Below, piece by piece: positions 1 to 12,200 of a stretch of 64,000 bases of DNA. Below the pieces are notes generated by a model, which saw nothing but the letters and a program-made list of their open reading frames with translations, searched no databases and was not told the DNA's origin. A program made the position numbers and the translations under genes. Positions within the stretch are counted from its first letter, which is position 1. Every line of letters starts with the position of its first letter. The DNA is from Cheilinus undulatus (Eukaryota; Chordata; Actinopteri; Labriformes; Labridae), in NCBI RefSeq assembly GCF_018320785.1, contig NC_054881.1, positions 16,678,275 through 16,742,274 on the forward strand. Reading direction: 5' to 3'.

Positions 1-761
1 TAACACTACAACAATGAAATCACTTACTAGTTAATCTCAGTACTGTCTGATGTTAGCTGATGTCACTGCCTTCATTTAAGTTAACAGTCAGTTACGTGCT
101 TTTTTGTCATTGTGAGGTAAATTTTCCAAATCTATCAGCCACAATGGCCTACAGGTCATTAAAAGTATCATAACAAAGAAATTTGTGCCAGAAAACAGTA
201 AATTTATTCCCCAAATTTTGTATCTCTGCTGTTGCACAGAGCAAGGCAGCTGTGCTCTGATCAGAAGCATTTTTTTTAAATTTGAGAGGATCGTATTTCT
301 CAGGATTGGATGTGGCTTGAGCACATTCGACTGACATGCCCACACCATCCTAAAGCAGAGATTACTGCATCATTTTTCATTATTTTGAAACTTAATTCTA
401 AAATCTAGGCAATGTTTTTCATGACTGAAATTTGGCATTGTGGTTCATAAGACAGTAGCCTGTCATACAGCCTAGTGGTTTAAGGTGCACCCCATGAAAG
501 CCCAGGATCAAATCTGGCCTGTGGCTGTATTGTTTTATAAAGTGGTGGAAGCTGAGCATTTATGATATTCACCTCTGTGACTGAAAAATGTGCTCAAACT
601 TGTGTCAGTACAGAGCCATGTTCTGCAGTTAAATCCCTTTAAGTAACAAATACCTTCAATGATAACCATTAAGATAGAAAACTTTAAAGTCATATCAAAA
701 GTTCACTTTGATATTTAACACCATCCATTACCCCTGCTACTCTCATCTCTGTATTTTTCAG
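1..761 (+). other. dhx29 intron, left edge of window
   Basis: This is intronic sequence upstream of the first dhx29 exon seen. It ends in a good acceptor (pyrimidine-rich tract, then AG at 760-761). The family's DEAH motif (DEVHER) must be split by this intron, because the exon after it begins with VHER and the D-E residues would lie in an exon off the window. Apart from the SINE-like piece at 470-530 I see nothing functional here. Confidence 0.75.
470..530 (+). repeat. tRNA-derived SINE fragment
   Basis: The segment carries a box-A-like stretch (TAGTGGTTTAAGG, from 473) followed about 30 bases later by a box-B-like stretch (GGATCAAATCTGG). The spacing resembles the head of tRNA-derived SINEs common in teleosts. 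It is degenerate and has no clear tail, so it is probably an old truncated copy within the dhx29 intron. Confidence 0.45.
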
Positions 762-3700
762 GTCCATGAGCGTAGTGTTCAGTCAGACTTCCTGTTAACT
801 ATACTCAAAGATGTTGTCATGAGGAGGTCAGACCTACAGCTGATCCTGATGAGCGCCACAGTGGACTGTGACAAGTTCTCCAACTACTTCAACCGCTGCC
901 CCATCATCAACATCCCAGGCAGGACATTCCCAGTTGAAGTAAGAAAGTCCACATTCACATAATCTTATTTCACCATCTTTTTTTTGGTTTGTTCAGTTAA
1001 ATGAAAATCAATCTTAGGAAAAAGAAGAAGATTTGGGTCGCTTCAATCTTTTGTGGTTGTATTTCTAGGTGTTCCACTTAGAAGACATAGTGGAGGAGAC
1101 GGGCTACGTCCTAGAAAAAGACTCGGAGTACAGCCAGAAAATTCTGGAGGAAGAGGAAGAAGTTAGCGTCTCTGTCACTCAAAAAGGTGGCAAGACGTTA
1201 CAGCACCAGGTAGCCTTTATTCTGTCTGCAGACTGTATGTGTGGTACTCTAAAACACAGATTATAAGTCAGCCATTTTTTAAATATGAAAAATTAGTAAT
1301 AAAAGTGCAAATTATACAGTGTATTTTACAATAATTGTTTAGACTCTCCATGTAACTTTCCTCTGTCTGTTCAAGGAGTTTATCGTAAGAGACTCATCCT
1401 CCGGCTGGGACCTGGGCCCAGATCTGGACCACTTCAGCAGCAGGACTCGGCATGTGCTGCAGTACATGAACCCTAACAAGATCAACATGGACTTGATGGT
1501 TGACCTCATCGACTACCTGGGTAAAAATCAAACATTTCCTAGGCATAGGATATTAAATGTTTAAGTCATGTGGGTGATATATTTCTGCATATTTGTTCTC
1601 CAACAGAAAAATCCCCACAGTTTGCAAAAGTAGAAGGAGCTATTCTCGTGTTTCTTCCTGGTCTAGCTCACATCCAGCAGCTCTTTGACCTGCTCACTAC
1701 AGACAAGAGGTTTAAGGACAAAAACAGGTGAAAAACACAAACAAGTATTATTAAATGTCAAGATGCAGAAACTTTTTATTTTATTTATTTTTTATTTTCC
1801 TCTTTCAGGTACAAAATTGTTGCACTGCACTCTACTCTCTCATCAAAGGATCAGGCTGCTGCATTTACAGTGCCACCTGCTGGAGTCAGAAAGGTACTTC
1901 AGAGTCATTTTTTAAAAACGTCATTTCTGTCAGAAACATTGGATATTGATATTTCATATTATCCTCTTTTGTGTCTCTTTTAGATCGTCTTGTCCACGAA
2001 CATTGCTGAGACAGGTGTCACTATTCCTGATGTCGTGTTTGTCATCGACACAGGGAAGACAAAAGAGAACAAGTAAGGGCTCATGAACAACACCAAAGAC
2101 ATCCTGCATATTTTAGTGTCATTTGTAAATCATCTTAAAATCAGTTTAAACAGACATTTTCTATATTAAGTGATTTGCTGAACAGCAGTCAGGAACACTC
2201 TTGCCATGGATTTAACCTTTTATTGCAAAAAGGATATACAGCTTTGCTAGGCATTGACGGCTCTGCTCATAAGACGGTTCCTGGGTTAGCAAAGCAACAT
2301 GCTTTGACTCTCCAGGGAGCACGGTGCTAATAAAAACCCCTATGAGGATGCAACTAAAGGTCTACACACTTTCCAAAGGTTTTCTCATGCTGTAAGCTAG
2401 ATTGAGTTTTGACCAGTGGTTGGGCTAGATTTAAGTTCTCAAAAACTCAAATTTCAACATCATGATGTAGTTCCATGAAGTCTCATATCATCCAAGCCAC
2501 CAGGACACATTGTCTGAGTACAAAGCATGTTTGTACCTATTTTCATGGCAGTCCATTTGATAGTAGTGCAAATCAGTGGTTCTCAACTGGTAGGTCAGGA
2601 CCCAAAAGTGGGTTGCAAAGTCATTTTCTCACATTCATATGTAGGGCTAATTTAGAGTCAGCAAATAATTCTAATGAACATGTCTTTGGTGGTGGGAGGA
2701 AGCTGGAGTACCCGGACAGAGCCCAGGCATGCACAGGGAGAACATGCATACTCTGCACCAGGAAGCGAACCAGGAACCTTCTTGCCGCCATGCCTGGGAA
2801 AATAGACGTTGCAAAAAGTCTATGATGACCCTTTGAAACACTGTTTTGTATCCTTTTTCCTTCACATTTTGGTTTGAGCTAGTTCCAAACTTCAGCATTT
2901 GTCTGATTCGCTGGAAAAAAAAATCACAAATTTGGATCATGATTCGTCATCGATGAGGAGGTGATTGGTCCTGAGAATAGACCAGCTGAGAACCACTGGG
3001 GAAGATATTTCAATGTGGACCAAAGTGATGTTATAATAATCAACTAGCATATTTAATACTTAATGTAAAGGATAAATAGAGGGGAACTTGCTTCTAAAAA
3101 GACTAAACTCCAATCATTCCTCGTGTGTCGCTCAGGTACCATGAGAGCAGCCAGATGAGTTCTCTGGTAGAAACTTTTGTCTCCAAAGCCAGCGCCCTCC
3201 AGAGGCAGGGCAGAGCAGGACGAGTGCGAAATGGCTTCTGCTTCAGACTCTACCCAAAATACAGGTACAAAGATAATCTACACCCTGATCTAATTATTTA
3301 TGAGGTATAAACTAATAGAATGGCAAACAAAGAAAGGTATTTTTTAAAGAATGGGACTTATGATTGCTTTGCTTCTTACTTCCTCAGTAATAATGACCAA
3401 AATAAACTCCAGCTAATAGTAGTTTCTTAAAAATAATGTCATATTCCTGTTGCTGTTTGACTCTGTGTACTCAGGTTTGATGCTTTCATGGATTACTCCA
3501 TTCCTGAGATTCTGAGGGTCCCACTGGAGGAGCTCTGCCTCCATATAATGGTATATAAAACAAACACAGTCATACAGAAATGCAGATTCATGCAACAGAA
3601 AAAATGACCCACCAAATGTTAAAACATTACTTAACCCTCCCTGATCCCCTCCCCTCATATAGAAATGTCAGTACGGCTCACCGGAGGACTTCCTGAGCCG

Positions 3701-6700
3701 GGCGCTGGATCCTCCTCAGCCTCAGTCCGTCAGTAACGCCGTCAACCTGCTGAGAAAGATCGGTGCTTGTCATTTAAACAATCACATCCTCACTCCTCTG
3801 GGACATCACCTGGCCAGTTTACCTGTGAATGTGAAGATCGGCAAGATGCTCATCTATGGAGCCATCCTCGGCTGCTTGGAGCCCATTGTGAGTCCCTCTG
3901 CTTCAGAATTCACAAAACCAACACTTATACTACAATTCTTAGCAACTGCATTAGAATATTCACTTCTATTTGGATCATTGTGATGAATAACCCGAAGACT
4001 TCTTTTCAGGCAACCATCGCAGCAGCCATCACAGAGAAGTCTCCTTTTTCCACACCTATGAACAGGAAGGAGGAAGCAAACCTGGCCAAATCCGCTCTAG
4101 CAGTCGCAAACTCAGATCACCTGACAATATACAACGCTTATTTAGGGTAAAGACTTCAAGCACAGACTGTTTTCTTATTAAGGAGCTCGAATCATGAAAT
4201 TTGATAGACTTACTGTAACTAGTAGTAGAAGAATCACCAAATCAACCTGTTTTAAGGACTTAACAAACATAGCAGGTTAAGAAGTCCTACAAAAGGATTT
4301 GAAATATCGGGGTCTGCTGTTAGATCTCAACATGACTTAGTCTTTTCTGACATGAGGCTGCTGGTTGTCAAAAGTACAATGCTTGATAAAAACAAGTGAG
4401 ACTGCTGTGTGAACGGTGTGTAATGCCCATTTCTCTGTCCTTTAGGTGGAAGAACTCTCAGACTGAGAGAACAGAAATGTCCTACTGTAGGAAACACTTC
4501 CTCAATCGCACAGCTCTGCTCACAATCGAGGTGATTAGTGAGTCTCTGTTGAATATAAAAATATCTCCCAACTCCTGTCGTATTCTTTATGTTTGACTCT
4601 CTTCTTCTCTCCAGGATGTGAAGTACGAGCTGATGAAGATGATGGAGCAGGCAGGGTTCTGGTCGTCCCGCTCCTCATCAAGCTCCAAGTCACAGGCCGC
4701 CTCTCTTTCCAAGCAGCAGATCTCCGTACTGAATGCCGTGTTGACAGCAGGGCTTTACGACAGCGTGGGTCGTGTCTTATGCACTCCCTCAGTGGATGTT
4801 CTGGAGCGAGTGGCCTGCACAGTAGAGACGCCACAGGGGAAGGCTCAGGTCCACCCCTCGTCTGTGAACCGTAATCTGCAGACGCACGGCTGGCTGCTGT
4901 ACCAGGAGAAGGTGCAACTGCGGACTTCTTCTTTTTTTTTTTTTTTTTGCTTCCTAACTGTTTGAAACATTCATGCTTAAAGTCTTCTGTTCCATAGGTG
5001 AAATACACAAAGATCTACCTGCGAGACACCACTCTGATTCGCCCTTTCCCTATGCTGCTGTTTGGAGGAGACATTGATATCCAGCATAGAGAGAGGCTTA
5101 TCACGCTGGACAGTTGGATTCACTTTCAGGTCAGAAGCAGCAGTTTTGTATGTGCAAGATTAACAAATGGAACATTTAAAGTTTTTTTCTAACTAGAGGT
5201 ATGTTGTCAACACATAAAGGCTCCCGTACGGATCGGTGTCATCTTCAAACATCTGCGGAAACTGATGGACTCTCTGCTTGAGAAGAAGCTGGAGAATCCC
5301 AGGATGAATCTGGAAGGTAAAGTCAAGCTTTGCAACACACTGTAGGTTAATATGAGGTTATCCCCTGGGAGAAATTCAAGCGTAGCAGGTACTCTTGTGC
5401 AGAGGGTAAGCAAATATGTGTAAAACTGTGTTGATTAAAACAACTCAATTATACAATATATTTAAAGAAAAGGGGGAAATAGAAACAAACTACGCTATTC
5501 AGCAATAAATATAAATCATGAGATATGTGCAGCCAATACAGACAAAATACAAAAATATTTCTGGAAAATAATTGAAAATAAATGCCAGAACTGTATAAAT
5601 CAGCTGAATTAAGAACAATGTTTAATTAAATTTGTTGACTCTGCATTATTGGAGTTCTGTAAAGTGAATGTTGCAGCAAAACCCGAATAATCCTGTTAAA
5701 CGAAACAATTCAAGAACCCATGTTTGTTCTCTGCAGTTTTACAAAAATCAATCTAGCAATGGTTTTAAAATGTCAAATTAAATGTAGAACTGTTTCCTGG
5801 TAGTTAAATGCCTCTGCAAGGCTGGACAGGGAAGATATAATGATGGATCAAGACGAATCATTCTTATGGGGTTTTTCACCAAGACCTTGTACCTCTAAAA
5901 TGCAGTCACTTTAAACCTGACTCAGAGTGGAAATGTATGCAAAGTGTAAAGAAAATCCCTCAAATGAAATATTGTCTTTACAAGAATGGCATACAACCAG
6001 AAGACATAATGCCTCCTTTTCTGACTGTAGCCAACACAGAGACATACGAATCTGTCTTAAAATTACAGTTTCAGCAAACAAGACCTTCAGAGAAAAGATG
6101 GATTACAACTGTCTAGTTTTTTATTTGCCTTTAATCTCTGCTTTTAGGTAGGTGATGAATAACATGCTACCAATCATGTTCCACACTGAAAAGTCATTGT
6201 GAGTTGCGTGTATGACATTTAAAATAAAGTAGGATGAGATTTATTGTAAGAAAATGTTGCGTAGGTACAGGACAGGCTTAACAGAGATGCATTCTCCCTT
6301 TTGTCCACAAGGGAGCTCCAAAATCATCACACCCAACAGATTCCAAGAATTTTTTGTATTATTTTATGGTGTATGAGGCATTCTTGTTTCCTCTTTTACC
6401 TTCACTTTAATAACCCTGGTTGTTTTAAATGTGCTACATAAAGAAAAATGATTTGACTACCTGAAACTTCCTGGCTTTAAATGAAATTGCACCTTATTGT
6501 AGACACATTAAGACTGTCTTGGCCCTGGAAATCAGAAAAATGTGTTTGATAGCCAGACCAGATAGCAAGACACCCCTTCAAGACTAACCTCTTTCTTTGA
6601 TGAGTTTGTCTATTTATATTATAGTATATTGTTTGATATCCCCACAGAGTGACTGTTTACATGGGGCAGTTTTTACAGAATTCAAAGTCTGGACTCCAAT

Positions 6701-6963
6701 TATAAGAAACTTTATTTCAAGTGTGTTACACAGGAAAAAAGCCCTGTTACATATTTGGGTAAATGCACAATTCTTAATAACTTGTCATTTTCTTGCCGTA
6801 TAACTTATTTGTCTGTTTCTTACTGATAGAGCAGCTAATCTTGTGTAAAAAGTCTTCTTGGAAGTAACAAAATAAAATGCTTAAACCAATTCGCTTGTCT
6901 CTTGTAGGTGAAAGGACCATCCAGCTGATTCTGGATCTGATCAAATCTGAGCACACTGTGTGA
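762..6963 (+). CDS. dhx29: DExH-box RNA helicase DHX29, 3' part (15 exons)
   Basis: DHX29 binds the 40S ribosome and helps 43S complexes scan structured 5' UTRs. Exons: 762-938, 1069-1209, 1376-1520, 1607-1727, 1809-1893, 1984-2072, 3136-3264, 3475-3550, 3663-3887, 4010-4146, 4446-4530, 4615-4911, 4998-5129, 5220-5316, 6908-6963; 1992 nt, 663 residues plus stop. Numbering from the first residue seen: VHERS completes the DEAH motif, motif III SAT is at 31-33, motif V TNIAETGVTIPD near 228-239, motif VI QRQGRAGRV at 275-283. Winged-helix, HA2/ratchet and OB-fold regions follow (for example HPSSVNRNLQTHGWLLYQ, PFPMLLFGGDI). The acidic insert after DIVEETGYVLEKDSEY is characteristic of DHX29 rather than DHX36 or DHX57. 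The N-terminal half lies off the left edge. The 5220 acceptor has a poor pyrimidine tract. Family identity is recognised from memory of the vertebrate protein. Confidence 0.95.
2574..2998. mobile_element. hAT-like MITE in dhx29 intron
   Basis: The element starts with CAGTGGTTCTCAACTGG and ends with the inverted form CCAGCTGAGAACCACTG, the terminal inverted repeat of a common teleost hAT-like non-autonomous family. The flanking octamers (GTGCAAAT and GGGAAGAT) match at 5 of 8 positions, compatible with an old 8-bp target duplication. No coding capacity is visible. An internal stretch at about 2700-2790 resembles a second repeat widespread in fish, so the unit may be nested. Confidence 0.7.
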
Positions 6964-7275
6964 TATCAGACCACCAAAGGATCTGACTGCCACTGAAGAA
7001 CCTGCAAACCAGAACCTTATCTTACAACTTCCTCAGATCTCCGCATGCTGTAGTCCTGGGGATGAAGTGTTTTCTCTTTTTCTTACTCTGATGTGCAGGA
7101 TGAATGCACCCAGTAAACAAAGATGAACTGATTACCAAGGATGTTTACTCACATTGAGGAGGACTGTATTATATGTAATGCAAAGATAAATGCTGAAATT
7201 TGAGAAGAAAAAAAAACCCTGAGAGAATATTATGTTGTTAAAAGCGCTGAAATAAAACTGTATGCATTTTTATTC
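6964..7275 (+). other. dhx29: dhx29 3' UTR with poly(A) signal
   Basis: Sequence after the TGA stop at 6961-6963. A canonical AATAAA lies at 7251-7256 and is followed by T/GT-rich sequence, so cleavage is expected near 7270-7280. That gives a short 3' UTR of about 310 bases. Confidence 0.7.
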
Positions 7276-7279
7276 AAGC

Positions 7280-8280
7280 CTTTCATTGTGCTTAGGTTAT
7301 TATTCTCCCAAAATATAACAAACTTTCATAGATTACACAACAGCCAAGGTGCAAATGCTAAGGTTAATGGGGTTTTCATACATGCAATGATTCATTGGTA
7401 TGTTACAACCAACCCCATCACAAGGATGGTTGTCACGCACTATGGGGTTGTTTTAATGGGAAAACACTTAAAAAGAAGGCAGAAATAAATTTGAAACTTG
7501 AATTGCATTGACAAGGTAACAAATACATAACTTGATGCATGTTAAAAAATGAGCAAGTAACATGAGCAGGAATATCTTTAGGCCAGCCTATAGGCCAATA
7601 TCAACATAAAGAACAAAACAAAAAGGCCTAACAAAAATAGCCTATTCAACCAAGCTACATGCTTTTACTATCATGTGACAACCAATCCCAAAGAGAATGT
7701 GACGACCAACCCAAACTAGAATTTCTTGCTAGCATCAAGGCTAACAACGTTCTAACACCTGGTTAGCTAGCTAACAACAATCTAAACTATAGCTTTCCCT
7801 TCACACTTTAAAGGATAATTCTTTTGTTATAACCCCTTTGTGTAAATGCCTTAAAATACAGAGTAGCTTAATGTTTACAATTTGACATGGAAAACACAGA
7901 AATTCCTCTTACCTCATGTTCAGCTGTCCTACTCCAGAGAAGAATATATAGTTGAATTCTGATCCCAGTTCTGGAAATTTCCATACCAAATTTCGGAAGA
8001 CAGACTTTCTGGTGGTGTGATATAATGAGTGTGACAACCAACCCCGTTCTCCCTTATTACTTTCCACAGAAAAAGATCACAAAGTCCTATAGATCACCAA
8101 AGCTGGTTGTGCAACAGCATTTTGCACTGGCTCTATGCAATTCAACTGTGCACCCTTAACCCTTTAAGGGCATTCACTGAAATACTTTGAAATTCAAAAT
8201 CAAAAGTATGGATGAGGCTTTAAAGACAATATTGTGTTTGAATTTTTGACCTGTTAGGAATAGAAATAAGAAGATCAAGT
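7280..8280. other. Intergenic spacer between convergent dhx29 and pstpip2
   Basis: AT-rich spacer with no exon-like open frames. The phrase TTGTCACGCACTATGGGGTTG near 7431 and the GTGACAACCAACCCCGTTC stretch near 8030 are similar in inverted orientation and could be ends of an old repeat. Nothing else is seen. Confidence 0.4.
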
Positions 8281-8299
8281 TTAAATGGAGAGACGCTGA

Positions 8300-8305
8300 T
8301 TTATT
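8300..8305 (-). terminator. pstpip2: Candidate poly(A) signal of pstpip2
   Basis: TTTATT on the + strand is AATAAA on the gene strand, 0.9 kb past the pstpip2 stop. A second candidate AATAAA lies at 9070-9075, only 140 bases past the stop. Either could be used; transcript ends would decide. Confidence 0.4.
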
Positions 8306-9214
8306 TGAACAATACCAATACCAGCTGAGTTGCTCCGGGAAGTATCGTCCTCATAACAATGAAGCTATACAAAGTGCAAGTTTCAACAGTAGTTCTCGGG
8401 TACACAAAAATCTAAGACATGATCACAAATAAGTCTAGGGTTCACAACCCTATTTAACCTGAGCTTTCTTACCATCTTTAAAAATACATGCAAAAAAAAA
8501 AAAAAAACTGAGGATGCAGGTTGTAGAACAACAGACAGCACTTTAACAGGGACAGGAAAAGTGAGTAATGTGCCTGAGCTGTCACGTTCAACCACAAGAT
8601 CCCTGTTAGCTGACACATTATTTCTCACATTCAAGAGGAAATGAAATTGTATGCAGATGACAACAATGTATTGTTTAAAATCTCTATTAGAAATGTTACA
8701 AAGGCATGTCTACATTTAAATACAGAGGTGAAGATGAGGAAGCACTTAAGTAAAAGAATATGCATTTCACAGCATACAGTGAATACCGTTATGTGAATTC
8801 AAATATCTGCTAAACAAAGATACCTAAAAAAACCATTGTTAAGTTACCTAGAAGTTGTCGTAATGCTTTCACGTCTTTATGTTTCTTAGTTTTAGTTTTG
8901 AATTAAAAGAATGCAATTTACATAAAAATACTCAGCATCTGTTCGGATTTAATTATTGCTGGATTTTAAAAATACACCTGAGGAACAAATGGTGACAAAC
9001 TTTCTGTTTATAGAACCATGATCTCTTTAAACACCACCCAAACCTAAACTTAAAATACACATGCACACATTTATTACTCTCATTTCCATCTGCTATCTTT
9101 ACAGGAAATTACAAACGAGGAAGTAAAGAGGCTTGTGTGACCTTTAAGTCCATTACAAAGCTCCGGCGCTGCACAGAGAACACAATATCTGCTCCAGCTG
9201 ATCTGTGCCTTGTG

Positions 9215-12200
9215 TTAGTATTGGATGACACTGTATCCAGCATCCTGCACTGTTGAGTAGATAGTGGTATCTGCAACCAAAGCAAAGATCTGTGGTTAAG
9301 TTTGGAAGGCAGAACTGTACAGCAGCTGGTGGTTTATGATAAAGCCACAATCCCATCACTGAGAACACCTTTTGTTTTTCACACAGAAGCAAGCAACACA
9401 ATTCATAATGTATAAGGTAAAACACAAAACATACCCCTGCTGTTGTTGGCTGGATCTGGTAATGGCCCCCTCCTTCAAATTCATAAAACAAGGTGAACAA
9501 TTACAGCATAGTCAGTTGGAGTGTGAAAGCATGCCAAAGACATGGCTGATATGTAAAAGTTTAAATAAATCTTTACCTGGTGACAGGTGGAGGCATTCTA
9601 GTGGGTGGAGCTCCAGTTGGTGATCTCTGACCACTGTAGAAGTTTTCATACACAATTGGAGCTGTTGGGGAGGAAGAAAGATAATTTTTGAGTGCTGGTT
9701 TATTTGCTGGTACTGCTTTCCTCTACCTTGTCACTCCAGCGGTGGTTAATAGTTATTTTTGTAAATTAGTACTACTGGATTCCTACCTGGTGGTCTGTCA
9801 CCAGTCCGCCTGAGGTTAACAAAGTGTTCAATATCTGCCTGGACATCAGACTGTTCCAGAGACTTTCTCACTTCCTCGTACATCTATGTACACACAAAAA
9901 ACAGAGTAAAAAAAGGTCAGAGTCTAACTAAGCCATATAAGTAGACTATTTCTAGTTGGCTGGTGACTATAATCCAACTGTGAATTGTTTTCTGTCGTGG
10001 TAGCAGCATATGATCAGCCTATAGGGATTGTGAAGTAAAGGGCTAGTCTGTTGTGGCCTGTTCATACAACAAGCATAAATTAAGAAATATAAACTTTAGT
10101 TGCTGCCTGATGACAGTAAGTGCAACATCTAGCTCTCATTTTAGCTCTGTTTTTGGTCTCCACCAACTCAACCAAGGGGACTGGATTAACATTCTTTTTT
10201 AGGTGACTATCAAATGTTTGATAATTCTATAAATTACTTTCCATATCATGTGTTTGAGAAATATACACCACGTTCCAAATTATAATGCAAAATATATTTT
10301 TTTCTGATTTTCCTAAAATCTCTCTCTAGTTTTCTTTCCAATATTTTTGAAATCTTTCTCTTCATACCTCTGCCAGGCTTGTTCTGTTCTGTGTGGCTCA
10401 CTTTGAATTTCTTAATTATATTTCTCACTCCAGTTTTGATTTCTGAGGTAAATAGCATCAGTTAATGAGAACCAAAATTTGTTGATCAAGACTTTAAAAA
10501 ACAAATTCCCTTGATAGACTTTTATCTTAGTTTATTTTGAAGGTTTTTCCATCACAAAGAAACCACTTTCACTTTCATGAATAAAAATGCAAACATATGT
10601 AAAAGTTAATGACTACTACAAGACTACAACTTCTCAACATTTGACAGTTTTGTGAAAAAATCAGTTCAGATTCGGGGGTGGGGTGGGGTCCTCACAATTG
10701 TATGAAAACTGTCTGTTATGGCAGAGAAGTTAAAAAGTCAAATCAGAGATAAATGTGAAACCTCACATTTAGTCGGAGCATCCAGAAATATCTGCAAGTG
10801 AATTATTCTAATGGAACACAATAAAAAAAAAAAGCAGATTGGTGCTGTTAAAGGAAAAAAGAAGATAATAAAACTTTAAATATGAACTATTTTATCTCAA
10901 AATGTATGATCTCTACTTTTAAAGTGTGAACTTCCACAACACTCATTCTAGCAGCTTTAAAGGGGACATATTATACAAAAAATGTTTTCATGCTTTTTAA
11001 CAAGAATATATGTCCCTGTCCTGTCCACAATCCCCTCAAATACCAGAAAAATCCATTCTCTTCCCCCCTCTCTTTCTCCACCTTTCAGAAAATGTGTGCT
11101 GAAACAAGTCATTCTCAGATTTTCTCCTCATGATCTCATGTGGGGACTAAGCACCGCCCCCAGGTTTGGTTGGCCCTCCCCACCTGAGAGGGGGATAGCT
11201 CAGTGGGTTACCCTGGTGACTCTGGACTGGGAGATCGCAGGTTCAAATTCCAAAAGTGTCTGTAACATTGTAACATTAGGAGTGCTACATCAATTTTGGG
11301 AGAGGGGTATGGTCAGGGGCGGAGTCAGACAGCTCATTAACATTTAAAGCCACAGACACAGAAATGGCTTGCTCTGAAAAGAGACAGAGGGCTTTTTAGA
11401 CATGCAAAAATACTATACTAGAGTATTTTTCAGCAACAAACTTCACAGGCATGATTTTGGGACCTCTGAGAACAATATAAACTTGTCTTAAAGGGGTAAA
11501 ATATGTCCCCTTTATGTTATTGTTCTAATAGTGCTTAATTCAAATAACTGCAAAAATAGCTTTACCTCATCATTGGCCACACACTGCTGAGAAAGCTGGT
11601 TGAGATGAGTCCACACTGTGTTCCTCACAAAGTTAATTCGCTCTGTTGCCTGTTTTTCAAACATCTGTTGATAAAAATTTAGGCGACATCCAGTTTATTG
11701 ACATGACTAGAGTTGAATTAAAACCTTTCTGAGAGTCTTAAAGTTTTACCTCACAGGTTTTGACATGTTCCTTCAGCCATTCATCTCTAATCTTTCCCAG
11801 CGTCGTCACACTCTGTTGGTATAACCTGTCTAGCAGTAAAACAGATACATCAGTTTAACAAAAAAAAAAAAGTAATAACAACAAATACATCACTGTAACC
11901 TTCTAACTAGTACAGTCTGTTGAGGTGTAACACAGCTACACAAGCCTTTTCTCATATCAGCCTTGTTTAAAGCCATGCTATCAGAGATCAGTTCAGGGAA
12001 ACTGCAACTGTGTTAATATACACTGCATTCCAAATCATTATGCAAATGATATGTCTCTCTGATTTTCCTAAATAGTCCATGCAAATGACAGTCAGTACAA
12101 TTTTCAAGTCATCAACCATCAGAACATAATTCAAGTTTTACTGAACAAACCTCCCAAAGATAACACAACAGCTTTTAAAAACATTTTATAGGTTGTAAAG

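Noticed and set aside
4618-4965. 115-codon single ORF as an independent gene
   Set aside because: It is the dhx29 exon 4615-4911 reading on into its T-rich intron.
11190-11262. Functional tRNA gene
   Set aside because: Boxes A and B are present but the acceptor and other stems do not pair convincingly, and it lies inside a MITE.
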